Assembly: GCA_947095585.1 (NCBI GenBank)
Contig: OX352763.1
Location: forward strand, 110,959,908-111,023,907
Origin: Nephrocerus scutellatus
Taxonomy: Eukaryota; Arthropoda; Insecta; Diptera; Pipunculidae
Direction: 5' to 3'
Length of the DNA: 64,000 nucleotides
The notes under the pieces are model-generated. The model did not search any database. It had not been told where the DNA came from and worked only from the letters and a program-made list of their open reading frames with translations. Numbering within the stretch: the stretch's first letter is position 1; every line of letters starts with the position of its first letter. The translations under genes were made by a program, and so were the position numbers. Of this stretch, positions 1-11,589 are shown piece after piece.

Positions 1-1800
1 TCTCCATGCACTCCACTCACTACGCTTACACTCGGTTCGTTATAAGTTAGAATCGTATTGCATTTACAAAACGATGGATTTCATATTGAACTCGGATGGT
101 TTCAATGACCTTATTCCTGGACGCCTGGCCCCGGCGGTTTTAATGCTGCCATTCGATTTCAATTTGAATAATTGTTCGTGATCGTGGTATGGATACACAC
201 ACATGTACGAATGACACGCTGGTCGCTTTGTATGCATTCAGATTCTCGCTTGCAGTTTTTTTTATGATACCCCGAGAGTATCTTTTGTACTATACTGGTC
301 TCGTATCTGAGTCTTTTTACATTCCTTTTTTATAGCGTGTGCGACTTGTCAGTTTGCCGGTCGGATCACGACGATAAATTGACCTTGATGCGACGATATG
401 CGCTGTTAAATGCCAGTGAGTGTGTTGCGTTGCGTTTGCAGTGAGCCAAAAGCGCGAGTTAATCATGCAAATGTGTTTTTTGGGTTTTCGGGTTTGTTTT
501 TGTTTTCTGTATAAGAACTGAACACAAAAAAAAATTTATGGCTGCGATTTTCAAGCACGTGTGAGAATGATGCATTTTGGGTTGTTCCATATATGGCAAA
601 GAACTGACTCGAAATTTCACTCACAAAATGGAATTTCGAAGAATTTTAGTTATTTTTGTGCAAATATTTCACTTTTTTATGGGATTTCTTAGTTTAAAAA
701 TATTTTCATTGCCCATTCGATAATCGTAAATCCTCACTAATACACCCACACAAGTTGGAATGACATCTGCTTACTTGAGCACGTCGAATTAGAGGGCGAA
801 ACTTGCCTCTCTTCAATATCGAATTAAAAACTAAAGACATAATCTTGACATGGAGGCTGTTGGCTGGGGATGCCTATACTTCTAGCTTTAATGTTACAAA
901 GCAGACCCATTTTTCTATCCCTAATCAATACTGCAATAATCAGATTATTTATTTGTTCCCCGCACATTATTCTTCTATGCGTAAGTTCAGTTCAACAAGC
1001 GCCGCGTACGCATTATTGACTCTATGTACGAGTTAGTTCATATTTATGAAGCGGAGAAGATAAATGTCCTGAGCCGTTTTCGATTATCTCCAGCAGGCGT
1101 CTGTGGGGCGCACGCAACGCCCACAGATTGCCGACTGCAGACAGATTTTTCTCATCGCACAGATATATTTATGACGAATGCATTGTACAAGTATCTGCGA
1201 GTGAATATGAGTATGTCATTAAATGTTGTCATCACGATTGACTAATCTGAAACGATGAGCGTTCATGTGGCATGCTCTACTTCTCATGCACTCGTACTTG
1301 TTCTCAATCCTTCGCTCGAGATATGCCTTTAGGCGTCATCAGCATAAATTGATAAAGAAAACGATTTGTTGTGCTAAGCATGAATGGCAATCAAAAACGA
1401 ATGTAACCTCATCGTAGAATTTAATTGATAACAAGATGATTACTTGCCCAGCATAGGCTGTTTTAGGATCTGAGCTTTGATTTTTGATTTTTAAGACATT
1501 TGAATTTACTTCGATCGCTCTCAGTGCAATGTAATCAGAACATACGAGGGCAGAGTTATAAGCACCGTGCATTGGCAAAAGCGATTGCATGACCAATAAA
1601 ATTAATTGATTTATTTTCGTAACGTCCTCTTTTAAGAGACTATTGTCAAATTTTCAACTAGATGCGTAGTTCAGTTTGTGTTTGACAGCCATCAAAAGTG
1701 ACTTAATTGCATATTTTTATGAAATTGGAAAAATTGAGTATCGAGCAGTGATTAAATTCTTTAATTCTTAATTAATTTAAAACAAAGTCGGGTTAGTTAC
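1..1800. other. No recognisable gene
   Basis: I see no conserved protein, tRNA or transposon here. Open frames are short (under 90 codons) and have no familiar motif. A TCAGTT initiator-like hexamer at about 349 is followed by CCA/GTGAGT near 409-416, which would suit a short non-coding first exon and splice donor, but no other evidence supports a gene. Confidence 0.4.
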
Positions 1801-2645
1801 ATCATTTATAACTCAAGAACGGCTGGACCGATTTTATGATCTTTCATTTGTTGGATTTGTTTCCGTCCCGAATAGGTAAAAAAATAAAAACAAAAAAATA
1901 TAAAGAAAATTAATTTTGTCATGCATTTTGTATGGAACGACTTTTTTGATGATATCTCGAGAACGGATTGATTGATTTCGATGATATTTTTATGTTCGTC
2001 TCGCCCTCGAGGAGTTTCCTCGCACATTGGAAATGTAAGGAAATCACAAAAAAATTTAATTCGTATACAACGCCATCTCTGATGGCCGATCAAGTTGGTC
2101 GGTGAGCTGCAATGAGGCGATTTGACGTAATATATTCCCATTTGCTGACTATCGTTAATGGTCTTGTTCTTGTCGACGAATCGAACGGATTGATTTCGTT
2201 ATCGCCGAATCTTTGCAATTTCGTCTTAACGAACAAGAACAAAGATGTGGATCACTTAAACTTCACAATTCAAAGTCAAGTCGATGGTCCACCGCATTCC
2301 TTCAAATCTATCGACTGTGTAACAAAAGAAAACAAAGCAACCAACCATCCAACTGAATTTTTAAACTCATTGAATCTACCTGGCTAGCCACCGCACAATT
2401 TACAATTGAAAGTTGTCTCAGTAGTCATCATGTTTCGAAATCGAAACCAACCAAAAATAAGTAACGGAACGCGTTTGGTGATGAGAAGATTCATCGGGAA
2501 TGTGATTCAAGCGACGATACTCCAAGGAAAGTTCAAAGGTGACGAAGTTCTCATTCCGAAAATTCCGATGATCCTAACCGAGTTTAAACGAATTCAATTT
2601 CCGATTCGTCTTGCATTCTCCATGACGATTAACAAATCAAAACCC
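1800..2645 (+). mobile_element. Helitron fragment (5'-truncated)
   Basis: The right part encodes the C-terminal end of a Pif1-like helicase of the type carried by Helitron rolling-circle transposons. The left part (1800-2097) has non-coding sequence with two copies of an 'aagaacgg..tggaccgatt / gagaacggattgatt' motif that is common in Helitron-type and other insect repeats. No Rep/HUH domain, 5' TC end or CTRR-type 3' end is visible. The coding match stops abruptly where the A/C-rich minisatellite begins. It is an old fragment. Identification of the helicase is firm; the left boundary is a guess. Confidence 0.7.
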
Positions 2646-2660
2646 TCAAGAAACCCATAA
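2112..2660 (+). pseudogene. Pif1-like helicase C-terminus (Helitron)
   Basis: This reads in one frame with a single in-frame TAG at 2385-2387, so two open pieces (2112-2387 and 2406-2660) belong together. Diagnostic strings are HPTEFLNSLNLPG before the stop, then PPHN, NGTRL, ATILQGKFKGDEVLIPKIP and FKRIQFPIRLAFSMTINKS. In intact proteins the last is followed by QGQS, part of a helicase motif; here it changes to KPSRNP as the minisatellite starts. Pif1-like helicases unwind DNA during Helitron rolling-circle transposition. The N-terminal Walker A and B motifs are missing, so this copy cannot work. It is a dead domain remnant, with no promoter or neighbour suggesting host use. Confidence 0.8.
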
Positions 2661-3092
2661 AATACCCCAGAATACCATCAAAAGACCCCAAAAACCTCCA
2701 AAAGAATTATAAAAAGACCCCCTAAGACACCAAAAAGACCCCCAAAAGATACCCAAAAGACTCTCCAAAAGACCTCAAAAAGACTCTCCAAAAGACCACC
2801 GAAGGACGCTCAAAAGATTCTTCAAAAGACCGCCAAAAGACCTCAAAAAGACTATCTAAAACTATCTCTTCACAAAAACTCCCCAAAATACCCGAAAAAG
2901 ATAACAAAAAAATCCCAAAAGAATCCTAAAAGACCATCAAAAGATCCCCAATAAACCCTCAAAAGTCCCCTAAAATACCCTCAAAAGTTTCCTAAAAGAG
3001 CCTCGAAAGACTCCCCGAAAGACCTTCAAAACCCCTCAAAAGACCCTCAAAAGACCCTCAAAAGACCCTTAACAGACCCACAAAAGACGGCC
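2640..3092. repeat. CCCTCAAAAGA-type minisatellite
   Basis: A degenerate tandem array of about 10-12 bp units built on AAAAGACCCTC, with strong strand bias (A and C rich on the plus strand, almost no G). The best copies are at 3035-3085. The same motif in the opposite orientation forms the large array at 37525-38720, and a short array at 40205-40325 shares this orientation. It abuts the Helitron helicase end with no visible spacer. Confidence 0.85.
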
Positions 3093-3099
3093 AAGCGGC

Positions 3100-3300
3100 C
3101 GTACCGAATTTCAAACAAATCGGTTGAGAAATGTCATAGTTTCCGAAATTCCATTCCCCAATGACCGTATTCCAGAATCCAAATCTTATAGTCATATATT
3201 AGTCCTGCATACCGAGTTTCATAGAAACCGCTGGAGAAATGGCTTAGTTCCCGAAATTCCAGTCCCCAATGACCGTATTCCAGAATTTCCATTAGAACAA
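3100..3300 (+). repeat. 108-bp direct duplication
   Basis: Two copies of a roughly 108-bp unit start at 3126 and 3234 (gagaaatg...). Both contain CCCCAATGACCGTATTCCAG. The sequence 'accgaatttcaaacaaatcggttgag' style before it resembles non-coding parts of insect Helitron-like repeats. No coding potential. Confidence 0.7.
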
Positions 3301-3309
3301 GACTTATAG

Positions 3310-3662
3310 TCGTGACTACACACATCCGTGTATGTATATTTAGTTGTAATTCAGTCTAAATGCTTATTTATCTAAAAAGCATAATAGTATGAAACGTTAA
3401 GTGTAGGTCTTTATTTCATAAGCGATTTCTGAAATCGACTGAAAAACCCACATTTTACTTTGCAAACGTTAAAAAAAATCGATAGCGATGCGTAGATTTA
3501 GTATTTTACTCAGTTTCCTATTAATTAAAAAATTACGCCATCGCAAGCCGAGAGCTAAGCAATTGTTTTAAAACAAGTCCCATAAAATTTTGACTGGTAA
3601 AAGCCGAGATATACGCCACGACACACGTACAAACGTATAAACGAACAAACGTACAAACAGGT
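3310..3662 (+). repeat. Interspersed H-repeat, copy 1
   Basis: A non-coding repeat of about 350 bp that recurs in reverse complement at 51100-51545, with shorter relatives at 51600-51890 and 25480-25612. Shared blocks are TTAGTTGTAATTCAGTCTAAA, 'aaacccacattttactttgcaaacgt', 'atcgatagcgatgcgtaga' and 'ttgttttaaaacaagt', in the same order. One end has short acgtacaaacgtataaacg repeats. It carries no ORF, so it is probably a non-autonomous element. Its class is unknown to me. Confidence 0.75.
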
Positions 3663-3679
3663 TATTAATATATATTAAG

Positions 3680-4245
3680 AAGAGCGTAGCCGACAAGGTG
3701 ACCCTTGTGGCACGCCAGCATTAATCACATGCGAAGATGAAGAAATAACATTCAATACAACTTTTATTTTGCGGTTCCATAAATAATCCTCAATCCATGC
3801 AATCTGGTTTAAGTTAAGCGAAGGAATCTTATTTATAAGACAATCATGCCGTACTCGATCAAAAGCCTTTGAAATATTCAGAAATACGACGCTTGATTCA
3901 CCTAGATTTTGCTTTTGTTAAAGGAGGAAGGAATGAAATTTTCATTCCTAGCAAAATGGTTGGATAAGTTGAGATTATTCATCAGCATTATTGTTGGAAG
4001 AGCTGCGCTATAAAATCGGTGGTTCAGGAGCTCCTAGTGAGCATTTTTGAAGTGCCAGTAAAGCCTTTTACGATTTGTCTCCAAAAGGGCTGGGTTAATT
4101 GAAAATTTGGCTATTACGAGAGCGTGGTCGGATAAATCAATTGAATATTTATCTGGCATAGAAGTTAGAAATAAATCTAATAGGTAAGGTGATTGACCAG
4201 ATGTATCGGGATATCTAGTTTGCTTATCGACAGTCACCCGAACCC
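3680..4245 (-). mobile_element. CR1/Jockey-like retrotransposon fragment
   Basis: Read on the minus strand, 4237-4034 gives the end of an endonuclease domain (SGQSPYLLDLFLTSMPDKY, then SDHALVIAKFSI) and the linker start KRLYWHFKNA. After a deletion, about 3920-3680 gives reverse transcriptase: GESSVVFLNISKAFDRV, then a finger/palm stretch, then AGVPQGS. The catalytic YADD box is beyond the truncated end. Non-LTR elements of this type encode an apurinic-like endonuclease and RT for target-primed insertion. The DISKAFDRV and GVPQGS motifs match copies at 22955-24440 and 58725-59665. It is a dead, internally deleted 5'/middle fragment. Confidence 0.8.
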
Positions 4246-4497
4246 ATTACTACTGGAGTTTATAAGCTGACCAAAAGCTGTATTTATCCTAAATAATCAC
4301 AACAGAGTCTTAAGCGAAAAACATCGCTAATTTGCTTCGATATTTATGAGTTGTAAATTACGTCATTGTTGCTGCTAATCAGCACTGAGTGAGAATCATT
4401 CTGCTAATAAGCACTATGTTCGTACCTATACAGCCCAAGGGTGGCCACAAATTACCATTTTGGACAAAGAATCATTAAGTCAAATATATCGTATTAA

Positions 4498-4605
4498 TGA
4501 CAGATGACATCAACTGGAATTCGGAATCAGTGGAAAGATTTTTTGGTGGGAGGCCAAAACGGGACTCTGGTTGTTAAGTTAAATATGATGATGATTGTCT
4601 TCTTT
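4498..4605 (+). mobile_element. RTE-like family B 3' tail
   Basis: The stretch 'gacatcaactggaattcgg..' through 'ggttgttaagttaaatatgatgatgatt' matches the 3' end of the family B copies at 29660-30540, 48270-48770 and 50690-50772. All run through a W-rich C-terminal remnant, then a short UTR ending in AAATATGATGATGA. Only the last hundred bases are present. Confidence 0.65.
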
Positions 4606-5690
4606 TCATGAATAAAGTCCTTTCAGTCCTTTTCCTATTTTAATTTAAATAATTGTTGTATGAATGTCAGGACCACAACATCTTTGGCTCTTCCCTGACA
4701 AGGTTAAATGTAATGGCGCAGCAAGAATTCAATTAACTGACAAGAAATGCATTTTATAGACATCTGCAATCAAGAAAGATCCGTCTCGCACAAAGATTTC
4801 CAATTTCGATTGCATCCGACGTCTTGAAATCACAAATTGAAAGATGCAGGCACATCTTTGCACAGATAAAGTGCAATTTCCCATGATAAAGACCAAGAAC
4901 AGACCAGTTGAATGGGCAATGGCTACGACTAATGAATTCTTCAATAATTACGCACTCCATTCACTTTATTTGAGTCCTATCACCAGTATGCAGTATCACT
5001 CCTTCAATAATTACTCGTATATGGATGAGATATTTGGTTTTGAACAAAGAACCCCATTGTATTCCAGATATAAAGTTGGAATAAGACACATATACTCGTA
5101 TACACTACCGCCTTCCATTCTACCCTCTTCTCTTGTGCCTTTCGGAACTGATTGATTGCATTTCAATTGAATTCTTCGATTTTTAATTGAATGATGATGA
5201 AGTGAAGTGAATAACTTTATGACGTGCCTAGAGAGACTTACTTCACTACTTATGGGGTACACTTATACCGCTTTATTGTAAGTACATTTCTCGTTACTTT
5301 GGAATAATATGTCCACAGTAAATTGGGTAATTGAGTCGAACATGAATGAAAATTTAAGTTGACTTTCATTTGAAATGTTCTAATAAAGGCAGAGATTTGG
5401 TCGTTCTTATGAAGATTTATTGCATTTAAATTTTTGGCTGTGTATTAAGTTCATAAGGGAACTTTTAAATATTCGCTGATAAGGAAAATTTTAAACTGAC
5501 AGTATATGGAGAAAGATGAAGGCGGGTCCATACGAAAGAACAGAATTATGAAAGAATTCCAAATACATTCTTTCTACGTATTGTACTCTCGTACATTGGT
5601 GATCATATTCTCACAGCTTTTGTGCTCCTTTAAATTATGTAAGAATGGAATTTCAGGTCATTAGAGTATGTTTAGAAGTACGCTTGATTT
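4606..5690. other. No recognisable gene
   Basis: AT-rich DNA with short frames only. The 103-codon frame at 4844-5155 has no motif I recognise, and both strands are open across the same stretch, as expected by chance. Confidence 0.4.
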
Positions 5691-6120
5691 TTTTAAAAGA
5701 TGTTTAATTTTTGTGATGAAATTTTTGAACTCAAAAATTTTTTTAAAACGCTTTCAGTATGGCGCGTGTGATGCGTGTGGAAAAGTGTTTTTTTTTTTAA
5801 TTTTTTTGACTTCTTTGAGGTCATTTCTAACCACCTTTCACACGACCTAGAGAGCCTAAATTTTGTTGGCAACTCAGTGTCTTTGGTTGTGTGACGCATG
5901 TGACATATGACAATGTGACGATTATCGCTAGTAGCGTGCGGCACGAGTGATGCGTGGAAAAGTGGTTTTTTCGACTTTTTTGGACTTCTTTAATGTCCTC
6001 TCTAACCAATTTTCACGAGAGCTGAAATTTTGTAAGCAGCTCAGTGTCTTGGACTGTGTAACGCGTGTGGCATATGTCGATGTATACATAAAAGTTTGTA
6101 CAAGAAAAACGAAGTTTTTT
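5690..6120 (+). repeat. Interspersed repeat R2, copy 1
   Basis: Two tandem subunits (period about 179 bp; GTGATGCGTG at 5768 and 5947) each contain 'ttgacttcttt', 'tctctaaccaattttcac', 'ctgaaattttgt' and 'cagtgtctt'. The block ends with 'acataaaagtttgtacaagaaaaacgaag'. A reverse-complement relative lies at 52820-53215, where the inner period is about 101 bp. There is no ORF; it is probably a non-autonomous element of unknown class. Confidence 0.7.
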
Positions 6121-6299
6121 TGTACTCGCCAATGCCAAAAGAAACTCTCGTCGTTTTTACACCGCCTTCGTCGTATACTTCTAATCGTTCTGCAAGTGTC
6201 TGATTGCTTTCATCATCAAACTATGGGTTTCATAGTGGTAGGTAGTTGAAACTTAGAATATCAATAGCGGCATCTCTAATGGTTTGTGGGCAGGTACAG

Positions 6300-9070
6300 C
6301 CACTGGTCTTCGGCGGAAGAGGAAGAGACCATTCTTCCCCGTCTCTGCAAATGCACAGTTCTTTCTCTAAAGCGTAAGCTACATTAGGGAGCCTTCTTTT
6401 ACAACAATCTTAACGATTTGCCAAGCACTGACATCAAAAGTCTTCTACGATTAATTCGAAGCTCCAACTGATTGAATGAGTAGGGCGAAAAATCCTCTCG
6501 ATTCACGTGGCATCACAATCTCCCTGTCGACAGCCACCCTAACCTAACCTAACCTAGTGGCAGAATTTCTCAACTCCGCTCTGGAGCGTATTTCCTTCTA
6601 AAAAAGTATGTCTCCTTAACCAACGTAGTGCTGGGCATTGACAGAGAATATGCTCGGATGACTCATCACCCATCGAGCAGAACCTAAATTCTGTCTCTGA
6701 GCCCACACCAATTTTGTTAAGGTGACACCGCAAGCCACAATGACCTGTTAAAAAACTCACAAGCTTCTTAATGATGTCCCCATTTAAATTAAGGATTTCT
6801 TATAGGAAAAGAGCCTGATATATTGTTTGTATTGCCTAAGCTCCGGGACGCTTACCCAGTGGGCCAGACGAAGTTTGTGTTCCCAACAATTTATCAGTGC
6901 TTTGGCGGCAGCGCAGTTGACACTACAGTAGGGTTCAGGTCATATTAACGCAGATTCTGAGCCAACCTTAGCTAATTCATTTGCAGATTCGTTGCCTGCA
7001 ACCCGGATGACCAGGGACCCAACCGAGTTATACTCTGTTTTGTATGGCATGAAATTGCAGTGCATCGTGGCAGTTTTTGACTGATAACGAGTCCATTGAG
7101 TTGGATGACAGCGCTTTAAGTGCTGCCTGGCTATCTGAAAAGATATATTATATAGCGACTTCATTCCTTTATTAAGGTTAATTCTGGCGCAGATCTCAAT
7201 GGCATGGAGCTCCGACTGGAAAACCGTAGAATTTTTTCACAATGGTTGGGTCCAAAGACACCAGCTCCAACTTCAGTTTTCATCTTCGATCCATCTGTGA
7301 ACCAGACCTCTAGCGTCCAGTGCAGGAACACCATTGCACCAGTTTGCCCGATCCAAAATTTCAACCTTAAATCACCTGCCGAAAGAGTACTCCCTAACCA
7401 TAATGTCGGGGATTGTGCAGAACATGTCTCTTTCAGTAAAGATTCTAATGCAATCGTAGGGCAGGTGTGCGTGGCACCCGTTACATCTAGTCAAGAAATT
7501 TTGTGTAGCTTCTGAAGCTTAGTTGTCGTTGTCGGTTCAAGAACTCTCATCATTGTATACATACAAGGTATCATCTTAGGATTTACACCCCAAGTTCTTC
7601 CCTAGAGGCGTCTACTGGCCTACAGGGCCCTAGTGGCGCGTTCGATGGCGGACTTGATATGAGAATTCCAGCTTAGCCATTTATCAAAGATGAAGCCGAA
7701 ACATTTAACTTTGCTGGAATAATCTAACATTGTGCCTTTTATGATGATAGGTCCCAAATCGACCAGTCTTCTTTTCGTGAAAGGCACTAGAACGGTTTTG
7801 CAAGGATTGCTGGATAGTCCTTCTCTGCTGCACCATTCTAAAACGTGTAGTAAAGCACCTTGCATGACACTAGTGATAGTCGTGTAGTGCTTACCACTAA
7901 TAAAAATCGCCGAATCGTCCGCATAACCAATGGCGCTGTAGGCTGATCTGTGAGGACCGACTAAAAGCTTATCAATGACTAGTGATCATAGACATCCCTT
8001 AACTGCAGTCACAGATACGACACTCCTCCCGAAGAGGAAATAATATCTCGACTGTTAAGCATGGACCTTATCCAATAATTGGTCGAGTCTTCGATACCTC
8101 TGCTCTGATTGCCGTTGAAATAGAGTCGTAGCCAGTGTTATCGAAAGCACCCTCAATTTCAATGAAGGCACACAGGTCCACTAACTTGGAACGAAAAGTT
8201 TCTTCTATCTTATTTAGAAGATAGTGAAGGGCACCTTGCGCTTCCTGTATCCTAACTAATTTGAGTACAGAGGGGTAGACAATTCTAACCTTCCTCTAAT
8301 ATGAACATCAATAAGACTCTCAATGGTTTTGAGGACGAATGATGTTAGACTAACACGTCTGTATGATTTAGGCAGCTCACTGCGTCTATTGCCTGCTTTG
8401 GGGATAAATATCACATTTACCTGTCTCCAGATAGTAGGAGGTACATCAGTTTTAGCTGCCTATAAATAAAGTAATCAAACCCGTAAGAATGAGATCAATT
8501 TCCTTCGGAAGAAGCGCTGGACCGCCGGGAGCTTTGAAAAGTTTAAAAGAGCCTACTGTCTTAACCTTATCCGGACTGAAGATTTTACCGGATTATTTAT
8601 TTACCCTTATAGTTCTACAGACCCTTTGGTCAGATGCGTGCAGGTACGTGTATGGAGCACGAGTAGACGAATCTGGGAAGTGAACCTGGAGTAGGGTTCC
8701 CATTGTATCCACAAGGTCCGACGTGTAGGTGCCATCGGCCTTTTTTAATAAACCTTCACAGTTTTTCTGATCATTTACTAATGCTTTAAGGATTCGTGCA
8801 GCTGCTGGCATTTCGACAATGTTTTCGCAGCATTTCCTCCATATGGCACGTTTGTATCGACTTAATTCAGAGTTGTAACGGCGAACCTATATTCGTTCTA
8901 ACTCTTCGTCCGTTTAGCAGAGTTGAAGAGTTTTCTAACTTTCTTTCTAAGCTTAGCCAGCTGGTCGTTCTCACATTCGAGTGAATAATTCCTTTTCTTT
9001 TGAAGACGGCCAAGAGTGCTTGCTGTTTTTTTGCTGTGCTTCCAAGTGTAAGTACCGGACAACCATTGAT
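6300..9070 (-). mobile_element. LOA-like retrotransposon, 5'-truncated
   Basis: Read on the minus strand from about 9070 to 6540, successive broken frames give the order of a LOA/I-type ORF2. First the post-endonuclease linker (MPAAARILKALV, LLKKADGTYTSDLVDT, HFPDSST at 8811-8593), then FSPDKVKTVGSFKLFKAPG. RT follows: VIFIPKAGNRR, YRRVSLTSFVLKTIE near 8400-8310, FIEIEGAFDN near 8170, and YADD at 7925-7914. Next are EWCSREGLSSNPCKTVLVPFTKRR (7865-7620), the thumb, and RNase H (WFTDGSKMKTEVGAGVFG at 7364-7161, then VAGNESANELAKVGSE). The C-terminal GHC...CP knuckle (SFLTGHCGLRCHL, HILCQCPA) lies at 6760-6554. The endonuclease is missing and frameshifts are many. The C-terminal end is followed by a TTAGG-type tract. 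Confidence 0.85.
6538..6556. repeat. Short CCTAA (TTAGG) tract
   Basis: 3.8 copies of CCTAA, the ancestral arthropod telomere repeat, just downstream of the LOA-like element's last coding motif (on the minus strand it reads TTAGG). It is too short to be a telomere and most likely forms part of the element's 3' UTR. Confidence 0.8.
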
Positions 9071-9085
9071 TTTACAACAATTATG

Positions 9086-9112
9086 CCGGTTAAACACCGG
9101 TTAACCGGTTAA
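9086..9112. promoter_or_regulatory. Cluster of three CCGGTT motifs
   Basis: CCGGTT occurs at 9086-9091, 9097-9102 and 9105-9110. The last lies inside a palindromic AACCGGTT (9103-9110) within GGTTAACCGGTTAAC. AACCGGTT is the known binding consensus of Grainyhead/CP2 factors. Three sites in 25 bp is unusual in DNA this AT-rich, but no nearby gene is visible, so function is speculative. Confidence 0.3.
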
Positions 9113-9114
9113 CA

Positions 9115-11284
9115 AAATTCGCACAGAGTAATGAGAAATGCAGAAGAAGATCATTTGAAAACACCTATCGTTAGAACGCTTTTTATCAAACAATACATAT
9201 CTGTTATTATTATTACTTTTTTTTTTGTATGGTATAGCTAAACTATAAAGTTTGCTATATATGGAGAAAGATGGAAATTTTCATTTAATTTAACTTTTAA
9301 CGGACAGTAACTTCCTAAACATCGCCGCATATTAAAAAGCTGTTACCGTTAAAGATTACAGCCTTTGCTGTAGTCTTTAATTCTTGTCACCAAAGGTTGT
9401 ATGGAATCTAGTATCACGTTTATAATCTGCAAAAGTTACTTACAAGTAACAACAACAAATAAAAACCGAAGCACCAAGTAAACTTCCTATCAAAAATCTG
9501 AATTTGATGTCTGCCATGCTGGCGCCAAATAAGCTAATGTAAGGCACAATTGTTACAAAGTAACTTCTGACTTCACACAAATACTCACACAAATAAGTCG
9601 TCGTTTCATTTTTATTAGTCTTATAAGTAGATATTTCTTACTCTGTTGATTTATGGTAATCGTGCTCTTCAGAGTCATTGCCATTTTCATCTGTAACAGC
9701 AAGAAGAACGAATCTTACCTTACAAAGCAAAGCATAATTGCTTTACAACTTTGTATGAGGTGTACTCTGATGTCTTGGCCATAATTCGTTTTGAGATCTC
9801 GAATGGAAGGAGACAATCTTTTTAAGGTCATAAATAAATTTGAATAAATTACGAACAAAAATAGTTCTTTAGATTAACCTGGAAACACAGAGTATCCAAG
9901 CAAGCCATTGTTGAGCAATTAACTAACAATCATCTACGTTCAGATACAAAGTGAGTGAAAATTCATAAGCAAATAAGTGATGTAAGCACTGTGGTGACTG
10001 TGGATTTTTATGGTAATCATCGTTGCTTGTTTTTATTTGATTTTTAAATTTAACGAATCATTATTGTTACACAAGAGTGATTGTTTGCTCAACAAATAAT
10101 ATACTAACGCCTATTTTGAATCTACATCACTCAAGTGTTCTATTGAGGCATGATGAACACAAGTGCCAGTGAGTACCGTCAAGTAAAACACTTATCAAGC
10201 ATCTTTTGACGCTGATACTAGGGGGGGAGAAATTTTTTTTTTTAAGTTGAAAACATCTTGACCTTCATAACTTACTCTGAACATACAACTAACCCACAGC
10301 TGCCATACTTTATAGGGGAAGCAGATAGATTTATTTAACATTAACATTGAATAATAGAGAATGATGATGTACAGCGCATAGATGTAAATGTATCTAATGC
10401 CGACAAAAAGATACATTCTTACTCGAAATCTGTAAAGCGGTTAAAAAATTTTAAAGGCGATTTATCTTCGCTTTATTGGGTTGGTTTTTCGCTTTCTCTC
10501 TTTTATATGATAATTTTGTTTGTTTTACGCCTGAAATGTGAGTGAGAATTTAAATGTATTTTAATGAAATGTTTTTTTTTTTTTTTGTTGTCATCATTTG
10601 CCTACAGAAACTAAAGTGGAACGCGTGTCGCTCACGGTGCCACATAGGCGGCAAATTCCTTTTTCCTTCTGTTAAATGCCATGTATCCGCTTTTCAGGAT
10701 TTCGGAACTTTTGAATAAAACATTCTTGTACTTTTGAACTCAATACATAGCGACAATATGCACAACGGATTATTAATGAAAGAGACAACAAAAACAATGC
10801 TAAGCTGCGGTTTTTTGGTTTTCAACGGGGAAAAAAAAATATATATTCCTATGGAAGTTGAAATGATAAATAGGATTTTGCCAACAACAAGGAGAAAGCT
10901 TGTGGATTTTTTGATTTCAGGGAAATAAAGTTGCCAATATGTTAAAGTAAACGTATGCTTTCTGTGGTTATATTAGTAATGCAAATTACAATCGAAATTG
11001 TAACTAACGATGGGTTTTACATTATCTTCTAGTTATATTAAAATAATATGTTTATTTTATGAAGGAAGCAATGAACCTGAGTAAAAATTCAAAAAAAATA
11101 ATATGTGGCAATAAGAGAAAGCCAATTGGGACCGCTTTAACAACTTCTTATCGAGTATTAACTGGTCGGTTATTTTTCATGACGCTTGTGCTGATCCTAT
11201 CACAAACTTCATTGTTATTGGAACGAAAGATTTCATCGCTTACACGAATAAATCGGAGCGCAGACCACAGTAATGTTGGCGGCG
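9115..11284. other. No recognisable gene
   Basis: AT-rich spacer with poly-T and poly-A runs. Frames such as 10195-10416 (minus) and 10734-10928 (plus) show no known motif. I see no transposon signature until the repeat at 11285. Confidence 0.4.
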
Positions 11285-11427
11285 ACTACGAATTCCGAAG
11301 TTCATCCCATTTATATTTATATGGGACTAGCGGAAATACTAAGCGTTGCCCGCCTGCCCCATCAAACTGTCTCCACCACACTAACCCCGCTCAACTAACC
11401 ACCAATACCCTCCAAGACCCACCTTAA
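11059..11427 (+). other. Unassigned 122-codon ORF
   Basis: One of the longer frames without retroelement motifs. It has a Lys/Asn-rich start and a hydrophobic stretch (FFMTLVLILSQTSLLL) around residues 39-54 that could be a membrane segment. The last 45 or so codons lie in an interspersed repeat (11285-11440) that also occurs at 62560-62705, and this argues against a conserved host protein. No Kozak-like context or codon bias is obvious. It is probably a chance frame. Confidence 0.15.
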
Positions 11428-11440
11428 GACGGACTTTAAT
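11285..11440 (+). repeat. Interspersed repeat R3, copy 1
   Basis: Begins around GGGACTAGCGGAAATACT, AGCGTTGCCCG, then a C/A-rich tract (ccaccacactaaccccgctcaacta...ctccaagacccacc). The reverse complement of 62560-62705 has the same order: ACTAGCTGAAATATCCAGCG, then ccaccacactgtcccaaccacacta, then caagaccca. Non-coding; class unknown. Confidence 0.65.
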
Positions 11441-11589
11441 ATACTCCTCCCCCTCACCTATATCACCTATATTTTTAAATGCATGGTCTTCGAGTAAATC
11501 TCATACAAACAATACCTAGCCACCAACCACATCAACCCCTTTAATACCATCACCCTCTGCACACATCCATCCCAACCGGCACCACCACA

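Noticed and set aside
6538..6556. Interstitial telomere
   Set aside because: Fewer than four units, and the position matches a retrotransposon 3' end.
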